33,463 bases of DNA from Porphyromonas sp. (GCF_030529325.1 NZ_JAUMXC010000011.1:18094-51556); one strand, 5' to 3'; counted from the stretch's first letter, positions 16,275 through 24,422 are shown. Notes: generated by a model not told the origin, from the sequence alone. Program-made: numbers and translations.

Positions 16275-16332
16275 TGGCATATTTAACAAACGAATGGGAT
16301 CTTCCCGATTTCTAACTTTTCAATCTCACAAC

Positions 16333-16947
16333 ATGAACTTCAAACTAAAGATGGCCCTCGTGGCTATGGTTGCGCTCTTTGCTGCATGTACACAGACCAA
16401 CCAACAGAATGCTTGTTGCACCGAAAAGGCTTCACAAGCCCCTGATACAACAATGGTGACGATGAGAGGAGCAGAGCTCCCTGTCCTCGGTCATCAACCG
16501 GTAGTGGGCGAGATCGCTCCCGATTTTGTCGCTGTCAAGGCAGACTTGTCTGAGATCTCTCTCGGCGAACTCAAAGGCCGCCGTGTCGTGCTCAATATCT
16601 TCCCAAGTATCGATACCGGCGTGTGTGCGCAGAGTGTACGTGCTTTCAACGAGCATGCTGCGGCACTTGACAATACCGTCGTCCTCTGTGTGTCGAAGGA
16701 TCTCCCCTTTGCTCAGGCTCGCTTCTGCGGAGCTGAAGGTATCGACAAGGTGATGACCGTATCGATGTTCCGCAACGCAGACTTTGATCTCGACTACGGA
16801 GTCCGTATCGACACCGGTGCACTCAGAGGTCTCTTGGCTCGCGCTGTCGTCGTCATTGACGCTGAGGGCAAGATCATCTACAATGAGCTTGTGCCCGAGA
16901 TAGGGCAAGAGCCCGACTATGAGGCTGTGATCAGTGCTCTCTCGTGA
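16333..16947 (+). CDS. tpx: Thiol peroxidase (Tpx-type peroxiredoxin), predicted lipoprotein
   Basis: A 204-residue atypical 2-Cys peroxiredoxin that reduces hydroperoxides with thiols. The peroxidatic cysteine is C98 in SIDTGVCAQSVRAFN (canonical form DTPVC, here Pro to Gly) and the resolving cysteine C132 in RFCGAEGIDKV. Residues 1-18 are a lipoprotein signal with lipobox FAAC (C19), so the enzyme should sit in the envelope rather than the cytosol. The frame is open to an ATG at 16294, but the promoter position and the signal peptide favour 16333. A single-gene transcript with a strong terminator at 16976-17034. Confidence 0.92.
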   Translation: MNFKLKMALVAMVALFAACTQTNQQNACCTEKASQAPDTTMVTMRGAELPVLGHQPVVGEIAPDFVAVKADLSEISLGELKGRRVVLNIFPSIDTGVCAQSVRAFNEHAAALDNTVVLCVSKDLPFAQARFCGAEGIDKVMTVSMFRNADFDLDYGVRIDTGALRGLLARAVVVIDAEGKIIYNELVPEIGQEPDYEAVISALS

Positions 16948-16975
16948 TGCATGACCTGCTCTGAGGGCTTAGGTG

Positions 16976-17034
16976 AAAAAATAAGAAAAGTCCCGAACGA
17001 TGTCTAAATCCGTTCGGGACTTTTCTTATTTTTT
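16976..17034. terminator. Intrinsic terminator after tpx, 24-bp perfect stem
   Basis: 16976-16999 and 17011-17034 are perfect 24-bp inverted repeats (core AAAAGTCCCGAACG) with an A-tract on one side and a T-tract on the other. From here to the promoter at 17289 the sequence is AT-rich and contains only a doubtful 61-codon frame, so I see no gene in it. Confidence 0.9.
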
Positions 17035-17288
17035 CTTCCCCACTTTTCGGAGGCCGGGGTATTGCTTTTTCGGAGAGAAAAACAATCCTTAATAAATCTT
17101 ATTTCGTCGGCTTGGCCTCGCTTCGGAGATTTGTCTATTATTCATATAATTAAGTCTTTAGCAAAGGGGAAAACGATAGAAATGCTTTGTGATCGTTCGT
17201 TAAACCATTGTTTTGGACCGAGATATCTGAGGATAATGAACAAATAACAGGTTTTTTGTGTAAAATCACAGAAATAATATGTATTTTG

Positions 17289-17320
17289 TTTGGACATACG
17301 GCATATCATTTATAAATTCG
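17289..17320 (+). promoter_or_regulatory. Promoter for the DUF4492-cydAB operon
   Basis: TTTG (17289-17292), a 20-bp spacer and TAAATTCG (17313-17320, one mismatch to TAnnTTTG). Transcription would begin near 17327, 26 nt before the DUF4492 start at 17353. Confidence 0.6.
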
Positions 17321-17352
17321 CCCCGTTAAAACAGAATCCTAACAGGTATTAT

Positions 17353-17625
17353 ATGGAAGAGAGAAATATAAGAGATGCCGGGAATAATGCTTCGGACGGA
17401 CGCCGTGGTAATGTGTTCGGCAGGGTGTATCGATTCTATGTCAATGGCTTCAAGCGTATGACATGGGGGCGTACGATGTGGGCTATCATTGCCATCAAGT
17501 TGTTTATCATGTTTGCCATACTGAAGGCATTTTTGTTCCCCAACTTTTTGAAACAGCAAGGAGACAGCGTGGATGAGCGCACCGAGTATGTCTCATCGGA
17601 GTACGAGCGCAGAGCTGTCGAGTGA
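17353..17625 (+). CDS. DUF4492 protein of the cytochrome bd operon
   Basis: A 90-residue single-pass membrane protein of DUF4492, which in Bacteroidota regularly precedes cydA. RVYRFYVNGFKRMTWGRTMW (about 24-43) leads into a transmembrane helix, WAIIAIKLFIMFAILKAFLF (about 43-62). The frame is open to 17290, but that part overlaps the promoter, so the ATG at 17353 is chosen. By position it may be a small accessory subunit or assembly factor of the oxidase, comparable in size to CydX-type peptides but unrelated in sequence; that role is inference. Confidence 0.88.
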   Translation: MEERNIRDAGNNASDGRRGNVFGRVYRFYVNGFKRMTWGRTMWAIIAIKLFIMFAILKAFLFPNFLKQQGDSVDERTEYVSSEYERRAVE

Positions 17626-17703
17626 CACCCACTTCACAACCATCAATTCACAGAAAAAATACAAACACTTAGAATATTCTTTATCTAACAAAAACCAAAC
17701 ATT

Positions 17704-19290
17704 ATGTTTTTAATCGACAACACTCTCATCGATTGGTCGAGAGCCCAGTTTGCACTGACAGCGATGTACCACTGGCTGTTTGTGCCCCTCACGCTGGGTC
17801 TGGGTATCATTATGTCATTGGCTGAAACAAAGTACTACCGCACAGATGATCCATTCTGGAAAGCTACTGCGATGTTTTGGCAAAAGATCTTCGGTATCAA
17901 CTTTGCCATCGGGGTTGCCACAGGGCTTATACTTGAGTTCCAGTTCGGGACCAACTGGTCCAACTACTCGATGTTTGTCGGAGATATCTTTGGGGCCCCC
18001 CTCGCCATCGAAGGTATCCTTGCGTTCTTTATGGAAGCGACATTCATCGCAGTCATGTTCTTCGGATGGGATAGGGTCTCCAAGAGATTTCACCTTGCTT
18101 CGACATGGCTGACGATCATCGGAGCTACCCTCTCGGCATGGTGGATCCTCGTTGCCAACGCATGGATGCAGTATCCTGCGGGTATGGACTTCAATCCTGA
18201 TACGCTTCGCAATGAGATGAGCGACTTCATGGCTGTGGCATTTTCTCCTGTCGCTATCGTGAAGTTTTTCCACACTGTGATATCTTCCTGGGTACTTGGT
18301 TCTTGCTTCGTCATCGGCGTAAGTGCTTGGTATCTCCTCAAGAAGCGTCAGCAGAGATTTGCCATCGAAAGCATCAAGATCTCTGCCATGCTCGGTCTCG
18401 TGTCTATCATCATCACGATCTTTACCGGACACCACAGTGCAAGCCAGGTGGCTAATCACCAGCCAATGAAGCTTGCCGCGATGGAAAACCTCTATGTCGG
18501 TCACAATGGTGTGGGACTCAGTACAGTGGGTGTGATTAATCCTGCCAAGAAGCACTACGCAGACGAAAAGGATCCATACATCTTCTCCATCGATGCTCCG
18601 GGAGCTTTGTCGTTCCTTGCATTCAATGACTTCGACGCTTATGTACCCGGTATCAAGGACATCATCGATGGTGGTTATATACAGCCTGACGGTAGCGTGG
18701 CCCTCTCTGCTGACGAAAAGATCAACAGAGGTAAGATTGCCATTACCGCTCTCGGAGAGTACCGCAGGGCTAAGAAAGCCGGCGATGAAGAACGTGCTCA
18801 ACTCGAGCTCCAGACCCTCAAGGAAAACTTCCCATACTTCGGCTACGGTTATATCAAGGATAAGACCGATCTCATCCCCAATGTGACTATCCTTTACTAC
18901 AGCTTCCGCATCATGGTGGGACTCGGTATGCTGTTTGTATTGCTCTTCATCTGGGCAATCTGGCGCACACGTAAGGGTAGCAACCTCATCTCAAAAGACC
19001 GCTGGTACCACTATGTGGCGATCGCATGTATCCCACTGGCATACATCGCATCACAGGCAGGTTGGGTCGTTGCAGAAGTGGGTCGCCAGCCATGGACGAT
19101 ACAGGATATCCTCCCTGTCAATGCTGCTATCTCCAACCTCTCGCCAAGCTCTGTCATGGTGACATTCTTGCTCTTCCTCGTCCTCTTTACAGCATTGCTC
19201 ATCGCAGAGATCAGCATCATGCTCAAGGCCATCAAGCAAGGCCCCAATATCGATAAGGACGGAAAGGCGATCGAAAATGCAGGTCACTAA
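17704..19290 (+). CDS. cydA: Cytochrome bd quinol oxidase subunit I
   Basis: A 528-residue CydA, the haem-bearing subunit that oxidises quinol and reduces O2 to water in the inner membrane. Conserved features are MYHWLFVPLTLG with haem-ligand H23, GRQPW (460-464), and the quinol-binding PMKLAAME loop with K256 and E261. The Q-loop is the short type, although the following insert (about 275-375) carries a Bacteroidota-style segment with FVPGIKDIIDGGY-like sequence and LSADEKINRGK. The residue after the conserved Gly of the Q-loop start is His (GHHSA, 242-246) where I expect Asp. It lies 78 bp after DUF4492 and 45 bp before cydB, an oxygen-detoxifying oxidase typical of nanaerobic Bacteroidota. 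Confidence 0.97.
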   Translation: MFLIDNTLIDWSRAQFALTAMYHWLFVPLTLGLGIIMSLAETKYYRTDDPFWKATAMFWQKIFGINFAIGVATGLILEFQFGTNWSNYSMFVGDIFGAPLAIEGILAFFMEATFIAVMFFGWDRVSKRFHLASTWLTIIGATLSAWWILVANAWMQYPAGMDFNPDTLRNEMSDFMAVAFSPVAIVKFFHTVISSWVLGSCFVIGVSAWYLLKKRQQRFAIESIKISAMLGLVSIIITIFTGHHSASQVANHQPMKLAAMENLYVGHNGVGLSTVGVINPAKKHYADEKDPYIFSIDAPGALSFLAFNDFDAYVPGIKDIIDGGYIQPDGSVALSADEKINRGKIAITALGEYRRAKKAGDEERAQLELQTLKENFPYFGYGYIKDKTDLIPNVTILYYSFRIMVGLGMLFVLLFIWAIWRTRKGSNLISKDRWYHYVAIACIPLAYIASQAGWVVAEVGRQPWTIQDILPVNAAISNLSPSSVMVTFLLFLVLFTALLIAEISIMLKAIKQGPNIDKDGKAIENAGH

Positions 19291-19335
19291 GTCACCAAGT
19301 TAGTTCATACACATAGAAAAGAAATACAATAAAAT

Positions 19336-20496
19336 ATGGAAACATACTTAGCATTACAACACTACTGGTGGTTCTTGGTCTCTCTGCTCGGAGCTCTTCT
19401 CGTGTTTCTCCTCTTTGTACAGGGTGGACAGTCGTTTATCTTTACCCTCGGACTCGATCCGGAAGATCGTCGCATGATGGTCAACTCGGCGGGTCGTAAG
19501 TGGGAATATACGTTCACCACTCTTGTGACGTTCGGAGGTGCATTCTTTGCATCCTTCCCATATTTCTATGCCGTAAGTTTCAGTGGAGCATATTGGGTGT
19601 GGATGTTGATTCTCTTCTGCTTTGTCATCCAAGCCATCTCTTTTGAGTACCAAAATAAAAAGGGTAATGTCTGGGGATCAAAGACCTATCAGGTCTTCCT
19701 GCTTATCAACGGTGTCCTCGGTCCGATCCTCCTTGGTACAGCTGTCGCAACTCTCTTCACGGGAGGTAACTTCGTCCTCAACAGGGATGCGATGGTGATG
19801 TTTGAGGGGAATACCACTATGAGTTCGTGGGTGCCTTTCCATGGGATCCAACTTCACGGTCTTGAGGCTGTCCTCAACCCATGGAACGTCGTGCTCGGTC
19901 TTGCGGTCTTCTTCCTTTCAAGAGTGAGCGGGCTCCTTTACTTCGTGAACAATATCATCGAACCTTCTTTGCAGGAAAAGGCGAGAAAGAACATCCTCCC
20001 CAACGCGGTGTTGTTCCTCATCTTCTTCCTTCTTTTCCTTGGCTTCCTCCTCACTACATCGGGTTATGCCTATGACCCCCAAACGGGAGTTGTGAGCCTT
20101 GAGAAGTACAAGTTCCTCAACAACCTCATCGCAATGCCTTACCTCATAGCCTCTCTCCTCATCGGAGTTGTGTTGGTGCTCTACGGCATGGGCAAGAGTA
20201 TCTTTGTGAAGAACTTCAACAAGGGTATATGGTATCACGGTGTGGGTGTCGTACTTACAGTGCTTACGCTCTTGCTCCTCGCAGGATGGAACAACACTTG
20301 CTACTATCCATCTGTGGCAGATCCTCAAAGTTCGCTCACGATAGAAAACAGCTCTTCATCTCCGTTTACTCTCAAGGTTATGAGCTTCGTGTCTATCCTC
20401 ATTCCGTTCGTCCTTGCATACATATTCTATGCTTGGAGACAGCTCGACTTCCATAAGATCAACAAGAAGGAAATCAACAAGGGAGTCAACTATTGA
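19336..20496 (+). CDS. cydB: Cytochrome bd quinol oxidase subunit II
   Basis: A 386-residue CydB with about nine transmembrane helices, the structural partner of CydA. The N-terminal WWFLVSLLGALLVFLLFVQGG and FTLGLDPEDRRMMVNSAGRKWEYTFTTLVTFGGAFFASFP-type region (first about 80 residues) matches the Bacteroidota form. Last gene of the DUF4492-cydA-cydB operon; a strong terminator follows at 20557. Confidence 0.96.
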   Translation: METYLALQHYWWFLVSLLGALLVFLLFVQGGQSFIFTLGLDPEDRRMMVNSAGRKWEYTFTTLVTFGGAFFASFPYFYAVSFSGAYWVWMLILFCFVIQAISFEYQNKKGNVWGSKTYQVFLLINGVLGPILLGTAVATLFTGGNFVLNRDAMVMFEGNTTMSSWVPFHGIQLHGLEAVLNPWNVVLGLAVFFLSRVSGLLYFVNNIIEPSLQEKARKNILPNAVLFLIFFLLFLGFLLTTSGYAYDPQTGVVSLEKYKFLNNLIAMPYLIASLLIGVVLVLYGMGKSIFVKNFNKGIWYHGVGVVLTVLTLLLLAGWNNTCYYPSVADPQSSLTIENSSSSPFTLKVMSFVSILIPFVLAYIFYAWRQLDFHKINKKEINKGVNY

Positions 20497-20556
20497 TATT
20501 CTCACAAATGAGATACTACCTTGGGGCTATCGCTGACCGATCCCCAAGGCTCAGAT

Positions 20557-20610
20557 AAAAAGTCGCCCCGGGTGTCCCTCTTCTGAGGAAACACCCGGGG
20601 CGACTTTTTG
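20557..20610 (+). terminator. Intrinsic terminator after cydB
   Basis: A perfect 19-bp stem pairs 20557-20575 with 20591-20609 (core GTCGCCCCGGGTGT) and ends in TTTTTG. A smaller hairpin, CCTTGGGG (20519-20526) with CCCCAAGG (20542-20549), precedes it. Confidence 0.92.
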
Positions 20611-20772
20611 TATGCGCTGCGCTTGTCAGGCAACTTCACCTATGAAATGTTTTCCGGTGAAATAATTTGCCTACGAGATATCTTCAGTGCATTATGCATC
20701 TTAACGCTCATGGGGTATAAAAACATCATCCTGCTGTACCGGACAAATCCAGAGTGCAGCAGGACGACGTAT

Positions 20773-20807
20773 AAAAAAAGAAGGTTGTCTCACGACAACC
20801 AATCTTT
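20773..20807 (-). terminator. Terminator of the predicted small RNA
   Basis: On the minus strand AAAGA (20807-20803), GGTTGTC (20800-20794), loop GTGA, GACAACC (20789-20783) and TCTTT (20781-20777) form an extended stem running into a run of seven T (20779-20773). Confidence 0.7.
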
Positions 20808-20841
20808 CGTTGTTAACCTTAAATCTAATACCATGAAAAAC
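20773..20841 (-). ncRNA. Predicted orphan small RNA, about 70 nt
   Basis: A perfect minus-strand promoter (20848-20879) predicts a transcript starting near 20841 and ending in a hairpin with a U-tract (20773-20807). The RNA would begin near the G of GTTTTTCATGGTATTAG, continue through GATTTAAGGTTAAC and finish with GGTTGTC/GACAACC plus flanking AAAGA/TCTTT pairing and seven U. It lies between convergent cydB and dnaJ and encodes no plausible protein. I have a memory of similar ATGGTATTAGATTTAAGG-type sequences elsewhere in Bacteroidales, but could not check it. Confidence 0.6.
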
Positions 20842-20847
20842 ACATCA

Positions 20848-20879
20848 CAAAGATAGTACTTTTCCCCTCTCCTTCCAAA
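20848..20879 (-). promoter_or_regulatory. Bacteroidetes-type promoter for the predicted small RNA
   Basis: On the minus strand TTTG (20879-20876), a 20-bp spacer and TATCTTTG (20855-20848), an exact consensus match located 84 bp beyond the dnaJ stop, with no protein gene downstream. Confidence 0.7.
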
Positions 20880-20962
20880 TCTTTTGGGAATCAGAGTGGA
20901 ATATTTTTAAATATTTAACAAGCCTGATTCTTTGTTTTTGCTTTGATTGCATTGGTTCTTAG

Positions 20963-22132
20963 TTAGTTGCGCTCAAATTTTGCGCGTTGTGCTTTGATGA
21001 AGTCTGCTTGATCTTCTTCTGTCGGGATGAATGCTTTGTGATCGTTCATTGACTCAACATACTTGCGATCCTCTGCCGATAGCTTGGTGGGGATGTGTAC
21101 ATTGACGGAAATGAGTTGATCTCCGGAGGAGTACCCTCTGAGCATTGGCAGACCTTTCCCTCTCAGGCGCAATATCTTGCCGGGTTGTGTCCCCGGTTCG
21201 ATGGTGATTTTGACTTTTCCATCAAGGGTAGGGACTTCTACCTTGTCCCCAAGGATTGCGGTTGATAGTGGGAGGAGGAGGGTGTATAGGACATCATTAC
21301 CATGTCTGATGAACTGTGTGTCCTGTATTTCCTCGATGAGGACAAGGAGGTCTCCGTTGGGTCCTCCGTTAGGTCCTGCATTTCCCTTGTCAGACACGCT
21401 TAGCGTCATGCCACCACTGACTCCTGCGGGAATAGAGAATGAGATGACCTCTTCTCCGTTTTCGAGTCCTGTGCCTGCGCATTTGTGACACTTTTTGGTG
21501 ATCATCTTCCCGGTTCCGCTACATGTAGGACACTCTGACTGTGTCTGTATCTGCCCCATGAAGGTGTTTTGGACCCTTGTAACTACTCCTGATCCGTTAC
21601 ATGTGGTACATGTGGATATGTCTGAAGGGCTTTCGGCTCCCGAGCCATCACAGTGACTGCAGCAGACTTTCTTTTTGACTTTGATTTTCTTGTCAAGACC
21701 GGTTTGGATTTCACGCAGTGTCATCTTTACTGTAACACGGATATCACTCCCGGGTCTTACCACACGACCTCCACGACCAAATCCTCCGAAGCCGCCAAAT
21801 CCACCACCAAAGCTGCTACCGAAGTGTCCACCGAAAAGGTCTCCGAACTGTGAGAAAATGTCTTCCATAGACATCCCCCCACCGAATCCGCCTCCGGCAG
21901 CTCCTCCGACACCCTGGTGACCGAACCTGTCGTACGAAGCTCTCTTCTGTGGATCGCTAAGTACCTCGTAAGCTTCTGCAGCTTCCTTGAACTTCTCTTC
22001 GGCCTCCTTATCTCCTGGATTTTTGTCCGGGTGATACTTGATTGCCGTTTTTCTGTATGCTTTTTTTATCTCCTCATCTGTCGCCGTCTTGGAGACACCG
22101 AGGACTTCATAATAATCTCTTTTTTCTGCCAT
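20963..22132 (-). CDS. dnaJ: Chaperone DnaJ (Hsp40)
   Basis: A 389-residue type I DnaJ that delivers unfolded clients to DnaK and stimulates its ATPase. Domains in order: J domain (1-70) with HPD at 34-36; Gly/Phe-rich linker (about 75-125); four CxxCxGxG zinc-finger repeats ([32 protein letters not shown], about 155-225); and the C-terminal substrate-binding beta domains. Full length and intact. It follows grpE by 19 bp on the same strand; dnaK is not in the window. Confidence 0.98.
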   Translation of the reverse strand: MAEKRDYYEVLGVSKTATDEEIKKAYRKTAIKYHPDKNPGDKEAEEKFKEAAEAYEVLSDPQKRASYDRFGHQGVGGAAGGGFGGGMSMEDIFSQFGDLFGGHFGSSFGGGFGGFGGFGRGGRVVRPGSDIRVTVKMTLREIQTGLDKKIKVKKKVCCSHCDGSGAESPSDISTCTTCNGSGVVTRVQNTFMGQIQTQSECPTCSGTGKMITKKCHKCAGTGLENGEEVISFSIPAGVSGGMTLSVSDKGNAGPNGGPNGDLLVLIEEIQDTQFIRHGNDVLYTLLLPLSTAILGDKVEVPTLDGKVKITIEPGTQPGKILRLRGKGLPMLRGYSSGDQLISVNVHIPTKLSAEDRKYVESMNDHKAFIPTEEDQADFIKAQRAKFERN

Positions 22133-22151
22133 CTTACCCAGCCCTGTATTT

Positions 22152-22724
22152 TTAATTGCCTACAATCACCATAGGGTGTACTATTACCTTATCGTTGAGG
22201 TAGTAGCCCTTTTTGACACATTCGATGATCTTACCTTTTTGTTCGGGTGTTGGAGCGACGGTCATAGCCACGGCTTCGTATTTTTCAGAGTCAAAGTCTT
22301 CTCCTACTGTGGGGATTTCTTTTACTCCATGGTTGCCCATTGTTGTTTCAAACTTGGTGCGAATGAGCTTAACCCCTTCTTTGACACCATCCATATCCGT
22401 AGCACTGTCGATATTGTCGATAGCAAGGTCAAGGTCATCCCAGATGTCGAGAAAGCTCTTGATGACTCTCTCTCCTCCGGACTTGATCAAGTCCGACTTT
22501 TCCTTGAGGGTGCGCTTTCTGAAGTTGTCGTATTCGGCCATGAGACGGAGGTATGAGTCTTTGAGTTCATCGTACTGCTGTTGCAGAGACGTCATTTCGT
22601 CAGTCTCTCCTGCCTCTTTGTCTGTTTCCTCTGTATCAGCAGAGCACTCAGGGCTTTCCTTTTCCAATTCTTCCTGGTTCTCTGCGAACTCCTTATGCTC
22701 ATTCTCGTTAGTGTTTGCTTTCAT
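22152..22724 (-). CDS. grpE: Nucleotide exchange factor GrpE
   Basis: A 190-residue GrpE, the ADP-release factor for DnaK. The N-terminal 55 residues are acidic and Glu/Thr/Asn-rich, followed by the long coiled coil ([27 protein letters not shown]) and the C-terminal beta domain ending [11 protein letters not shown]. The frame extends to a TTG at 22754, but the ATG at 22724 (MKANTNENE) with GAG just upstream is the more plausible start. No CIRCE operator is visible upstream and I find no consensus -33/-7 pair, so its heat-shock control may use another element. It forms an operon with dnaJ. Confidence 0.96.
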   Translation of the reverse strand: MKANTNENEHKEFAENQEELEKESPECSADTEETDKEAGETDEMTSLQQQYDELKDSYLRLMAEYDNFRKRTLKEKSDLIKSGGERVIKSFLDIWDDLDLAIDNIDSATDMDGVKEGVKLIRTKFETTMGNHGVKEIPTVGEDFDSEKYEAVAMTVAPTPEQKGKIIECVKKGYYLNDKVIVHPMVIVGN

Positions 22725-22824
22725 CTCTATATTATATAATATGTTGTAATACAAAAAGATAATACACCGATACAGTTTGTTTTTGTACCGGCATTCAGAC
22801 TCATCGTCACTATATTGTATGCAA

Positions 22825-22877
22825 ATAGTCTGCCAAAGGTGACAATCTCACTAGGGATGCCACCTTTGGCAGACTAT
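22825..22877 (-). terminator. Hairpin between the stomatin-like gene and grpE, no clear U-tract
   Basis: A perfect 17-bp inverted repeat (22825-22841 with 22861-22877, core GTCTGCCAAAGGTG) lies 26 bp after the stop of the gene at 22903-23319. On the minus strand it is followed by TTGCATAC rather than a T-run, so it may be a processing or 3'-end stabilising structure instead of a classical terminator. Confidence 0.5.
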
Positions 22878-22902
22878 ATCAATCGATCAACTTCCGTACG
22901 TC

Positions 22903-23319
22903 TTAGTGGGAAGGTTTTGGAGAAGCGGGAGTCCTTCCTGCCTCGAGGATCGGAAGGTTGGTCTCCGTAGGGATGTAGATGACCGTTTTGTCATTGAGAT
23001 TACCCTGCTGGCGCACCCAAAGGTATTGGATATAAGTCGGTGTGAGGCTGCCGTTTTCGATGCGGATAGCTTCAGCTGCTCCCTTGGCACGTTCGATTTC
23101 TGCCTGAGCATTGAGTTTTTCCGCCTCAAGGTTGGCTTTAGCCTCCTCGATCTTTATTTTTCTGGTCTGTTCGGCTTGCATGAGTTCGGCACGACCGTTC
23201 ATCTCAGCTCTCCACACGTTGTAGACGGGCAGCCCGAACATGAGGACGAGGATCGCCCCTATAGCCAACAACACAAGTACAATTACTCCTTTTGCTCCGA
23301 TAGTAGAATTTTGACTCAT
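22903..23319 (-). CDS. Stomatin/prohibitin-tail-like membrane protein without an SPFH core
   Basis: A 138-residue protein with one transmembrane helix (about 10-32), an alanine- and glutamate-rich coiled coil (about 42-88, including ARAxAExxxAQAEIERAKGAAEA-like periodicity) and a C-terminal segment with TVIYIPTETNLPILEAG. These match the C-terminal half of SPFH/Band 7 proteins such as HflK or stomatin, often labelled 'membrane protease subunit', but the Band 7 beta domain is missing. It has its own start and signal anchor, so it looks like a genuine short family rather than a truncation. It lies 41 bp after the second lipoprotein gene and may share its transcript. Confidence 0.75.
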   Translation of the reverse strand: MSQNSTIGAKGVIVLVLLAIGAILVLMFGLPVYNVWRAEMNGRAELMQAEQTRKIKIEEAKANLEAEKLNAQAEIERAKGAAEAIRIENGSLTPTYIQYLWVRQQGNLNDKTVIYIPTETNLPILEAGRTPASPKPSH

Positions 23320-23360
23320 TTTTATCTGTGCTTTTTTATTTTGTTATAAGTGATGATTTC

Positions 23361-24392
23361 TTAACTGTGGTACTCTATGCTCCTTACCTCTCTGTAAGAC
23401 TCGATCAAGTCATTGGTTTTAGGGTCAATGCGGAAGATAGAGAATGTCACGATATTTCCCTCTGCGTCATACTCATAAGTTGTGCGTTCGTACGCAATGC
23501 CATCTTCTCTGTACCACTCGCTCACTGTTTTCATCCCCTTGTCGTCGTATAGGGTCTTCTGAGACTTTACTCCATCGACTATAGCGATGGCTTCTGCTCT
23601 TTTGCCCTCACTGTTGTAAGTGTATTCAAAGACGGTCACGACAGGTTGTGCGTCAGGTTTGTGAAGGATCTCTTTAGCTATGTCTCCGTTGTCGTTGTAC
23701 TCGATGTCTTTGGTATAGATATCATCCACAAGCGACATCTTGTCTATCTGTATGGGACGCTTTTGGTCGTCAAACTTTGCTCTGATGTGGGTTGTGACGT
23801 CTCCTGCGGTATTGAGTTCTTCACCATAGGGTGCTGAGTATACCTTTTTCTCTACAAAGCAATCGTTCTTGTCATAACCATAGTGGATCACAGTCTGTAT
23901 TGTCGCCTCTACTTTCGGCATCGAAGAGTAAGAGATGATAGAGTCTTTGTCGTTGTACTCCATGGTGCGTACCTCAACCAATGTAGAGTCCCCACGGTAC
24001 ACCTTGTACAAGTCTATGCGAGTACAGTTTCCTCTCTTGTCATAAGAGTGGAAGGCATGCATCTTGATGTCTCTGTACAGTTCCACGATCTCAGATACTT
24101 TACCATTCTCTCCATAGTTGCAAGTCTTATTGACATTGCCCAAGCCGATGGAAGACATCAAGCGTCCGCTTTCATCAAACCGGATGTTGCTGGTCTTGCT
24201 TAGAGCCAATCCCTCACCGGCACGTTTGTCGGGAGTGTATTCTTCGATTTTGACGGTCTTCACTTTGCCGTGGTAGCCCATCTTTTCGACATCATTGGTT
24301 CGGTTCCCTTTCGATTGGGATGTCTGCTGTGTCTGACATGCAGAGAGCACCATCCCTATTATCAAGGAGCAAAAAAATACTGTTTTTTTCAT
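23361..24392 (-). CDS. Lipoprotein with RHS/YD-like repeats, paralogue 1
   Basis: A 343-residue predicted lipoprotein: MKKTVFF start, hydrophobic segment and lipobox LSAC (C19). The mature part begins with a polar linker and NRTNDVEKMGYHGKVK (about residues 36-51), then short repeats of the form YD/YN-x(2)-G-x(1-2)-I/C-x-R/K, for example YDKRGNCTR, YNDNGDIAK, YNSEGKRAE and YDAEGNIV, typical of RHS/YD-like beta repeats. An ATG five codons upstream (24407) is possible. It is clearly homologous to the next gene (24423-25487), which shares the GYHGK motif and repeat order. No known function is recognised; a surface binding role is only a guess. Confidence 0.78.
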   Translation of the reverse strand: MKKTVFFCSLIIGMVLSACQTQQTSQSKGNRTNDVEKMGYHGKVKTVKIEEYTPDKRAGEGLALSKTSNIRFDESGRLMSSIGLGNVNKTCNYGENGKVSEIVELYRDIKMHAFHSYDKRGNCTRIDLYKVYRGDSTLVEVRTMEYNDKDSIISYSSMPKVEATIQTVIHYGYDKNDCFVEKKVYSAPYGEELNTAGDVTTHIRAKFDDQKRPIQIDKMSLVDDIYTKDIEYNDNGDIAKEILHKPDAQPVVTVFEYTYNSEGKRAEAIAIVDGVKSQKTLYDDKGMKTVSEWYREDGIAYERTTYEYDAEGNIVTFSIFRIDPKTNDLIESYREVRSIEYHS

Positions 24393-24422
24393 ACCATATA
24401 GTTTCATTAGTTATCAATTATA

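Noticed and set aside
17062-17247. 61-codon frame in the gap between tpx and DUF4492
   Set aside because: No promoter, odd composition and no recognisable family; it sits in AT-rich intergenic sequence.
17815-18801. 328-codon minus-strand frame opposite cydA
   Set aside because: Shadow of cydA; composition rich in Asp, His and Arg with no domain pattern.
20833-20856. Heptapeptide frame MKNTSQR on the plus strand, resembling a leader peptide
   Set aside because: It lies in the promoter and 5' end of the predicted minus-strand small RNA and has no gene downstream on the plus strand; the minus-strand reading explains the sequence better.
22755-22902. CIRCE element or consensus promoter before grpE
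   Set aside because: No TTAGCACTC-N9-GAGTGCTAA and no TTTG/TAnnTTTG pair with correct spacing could be found.
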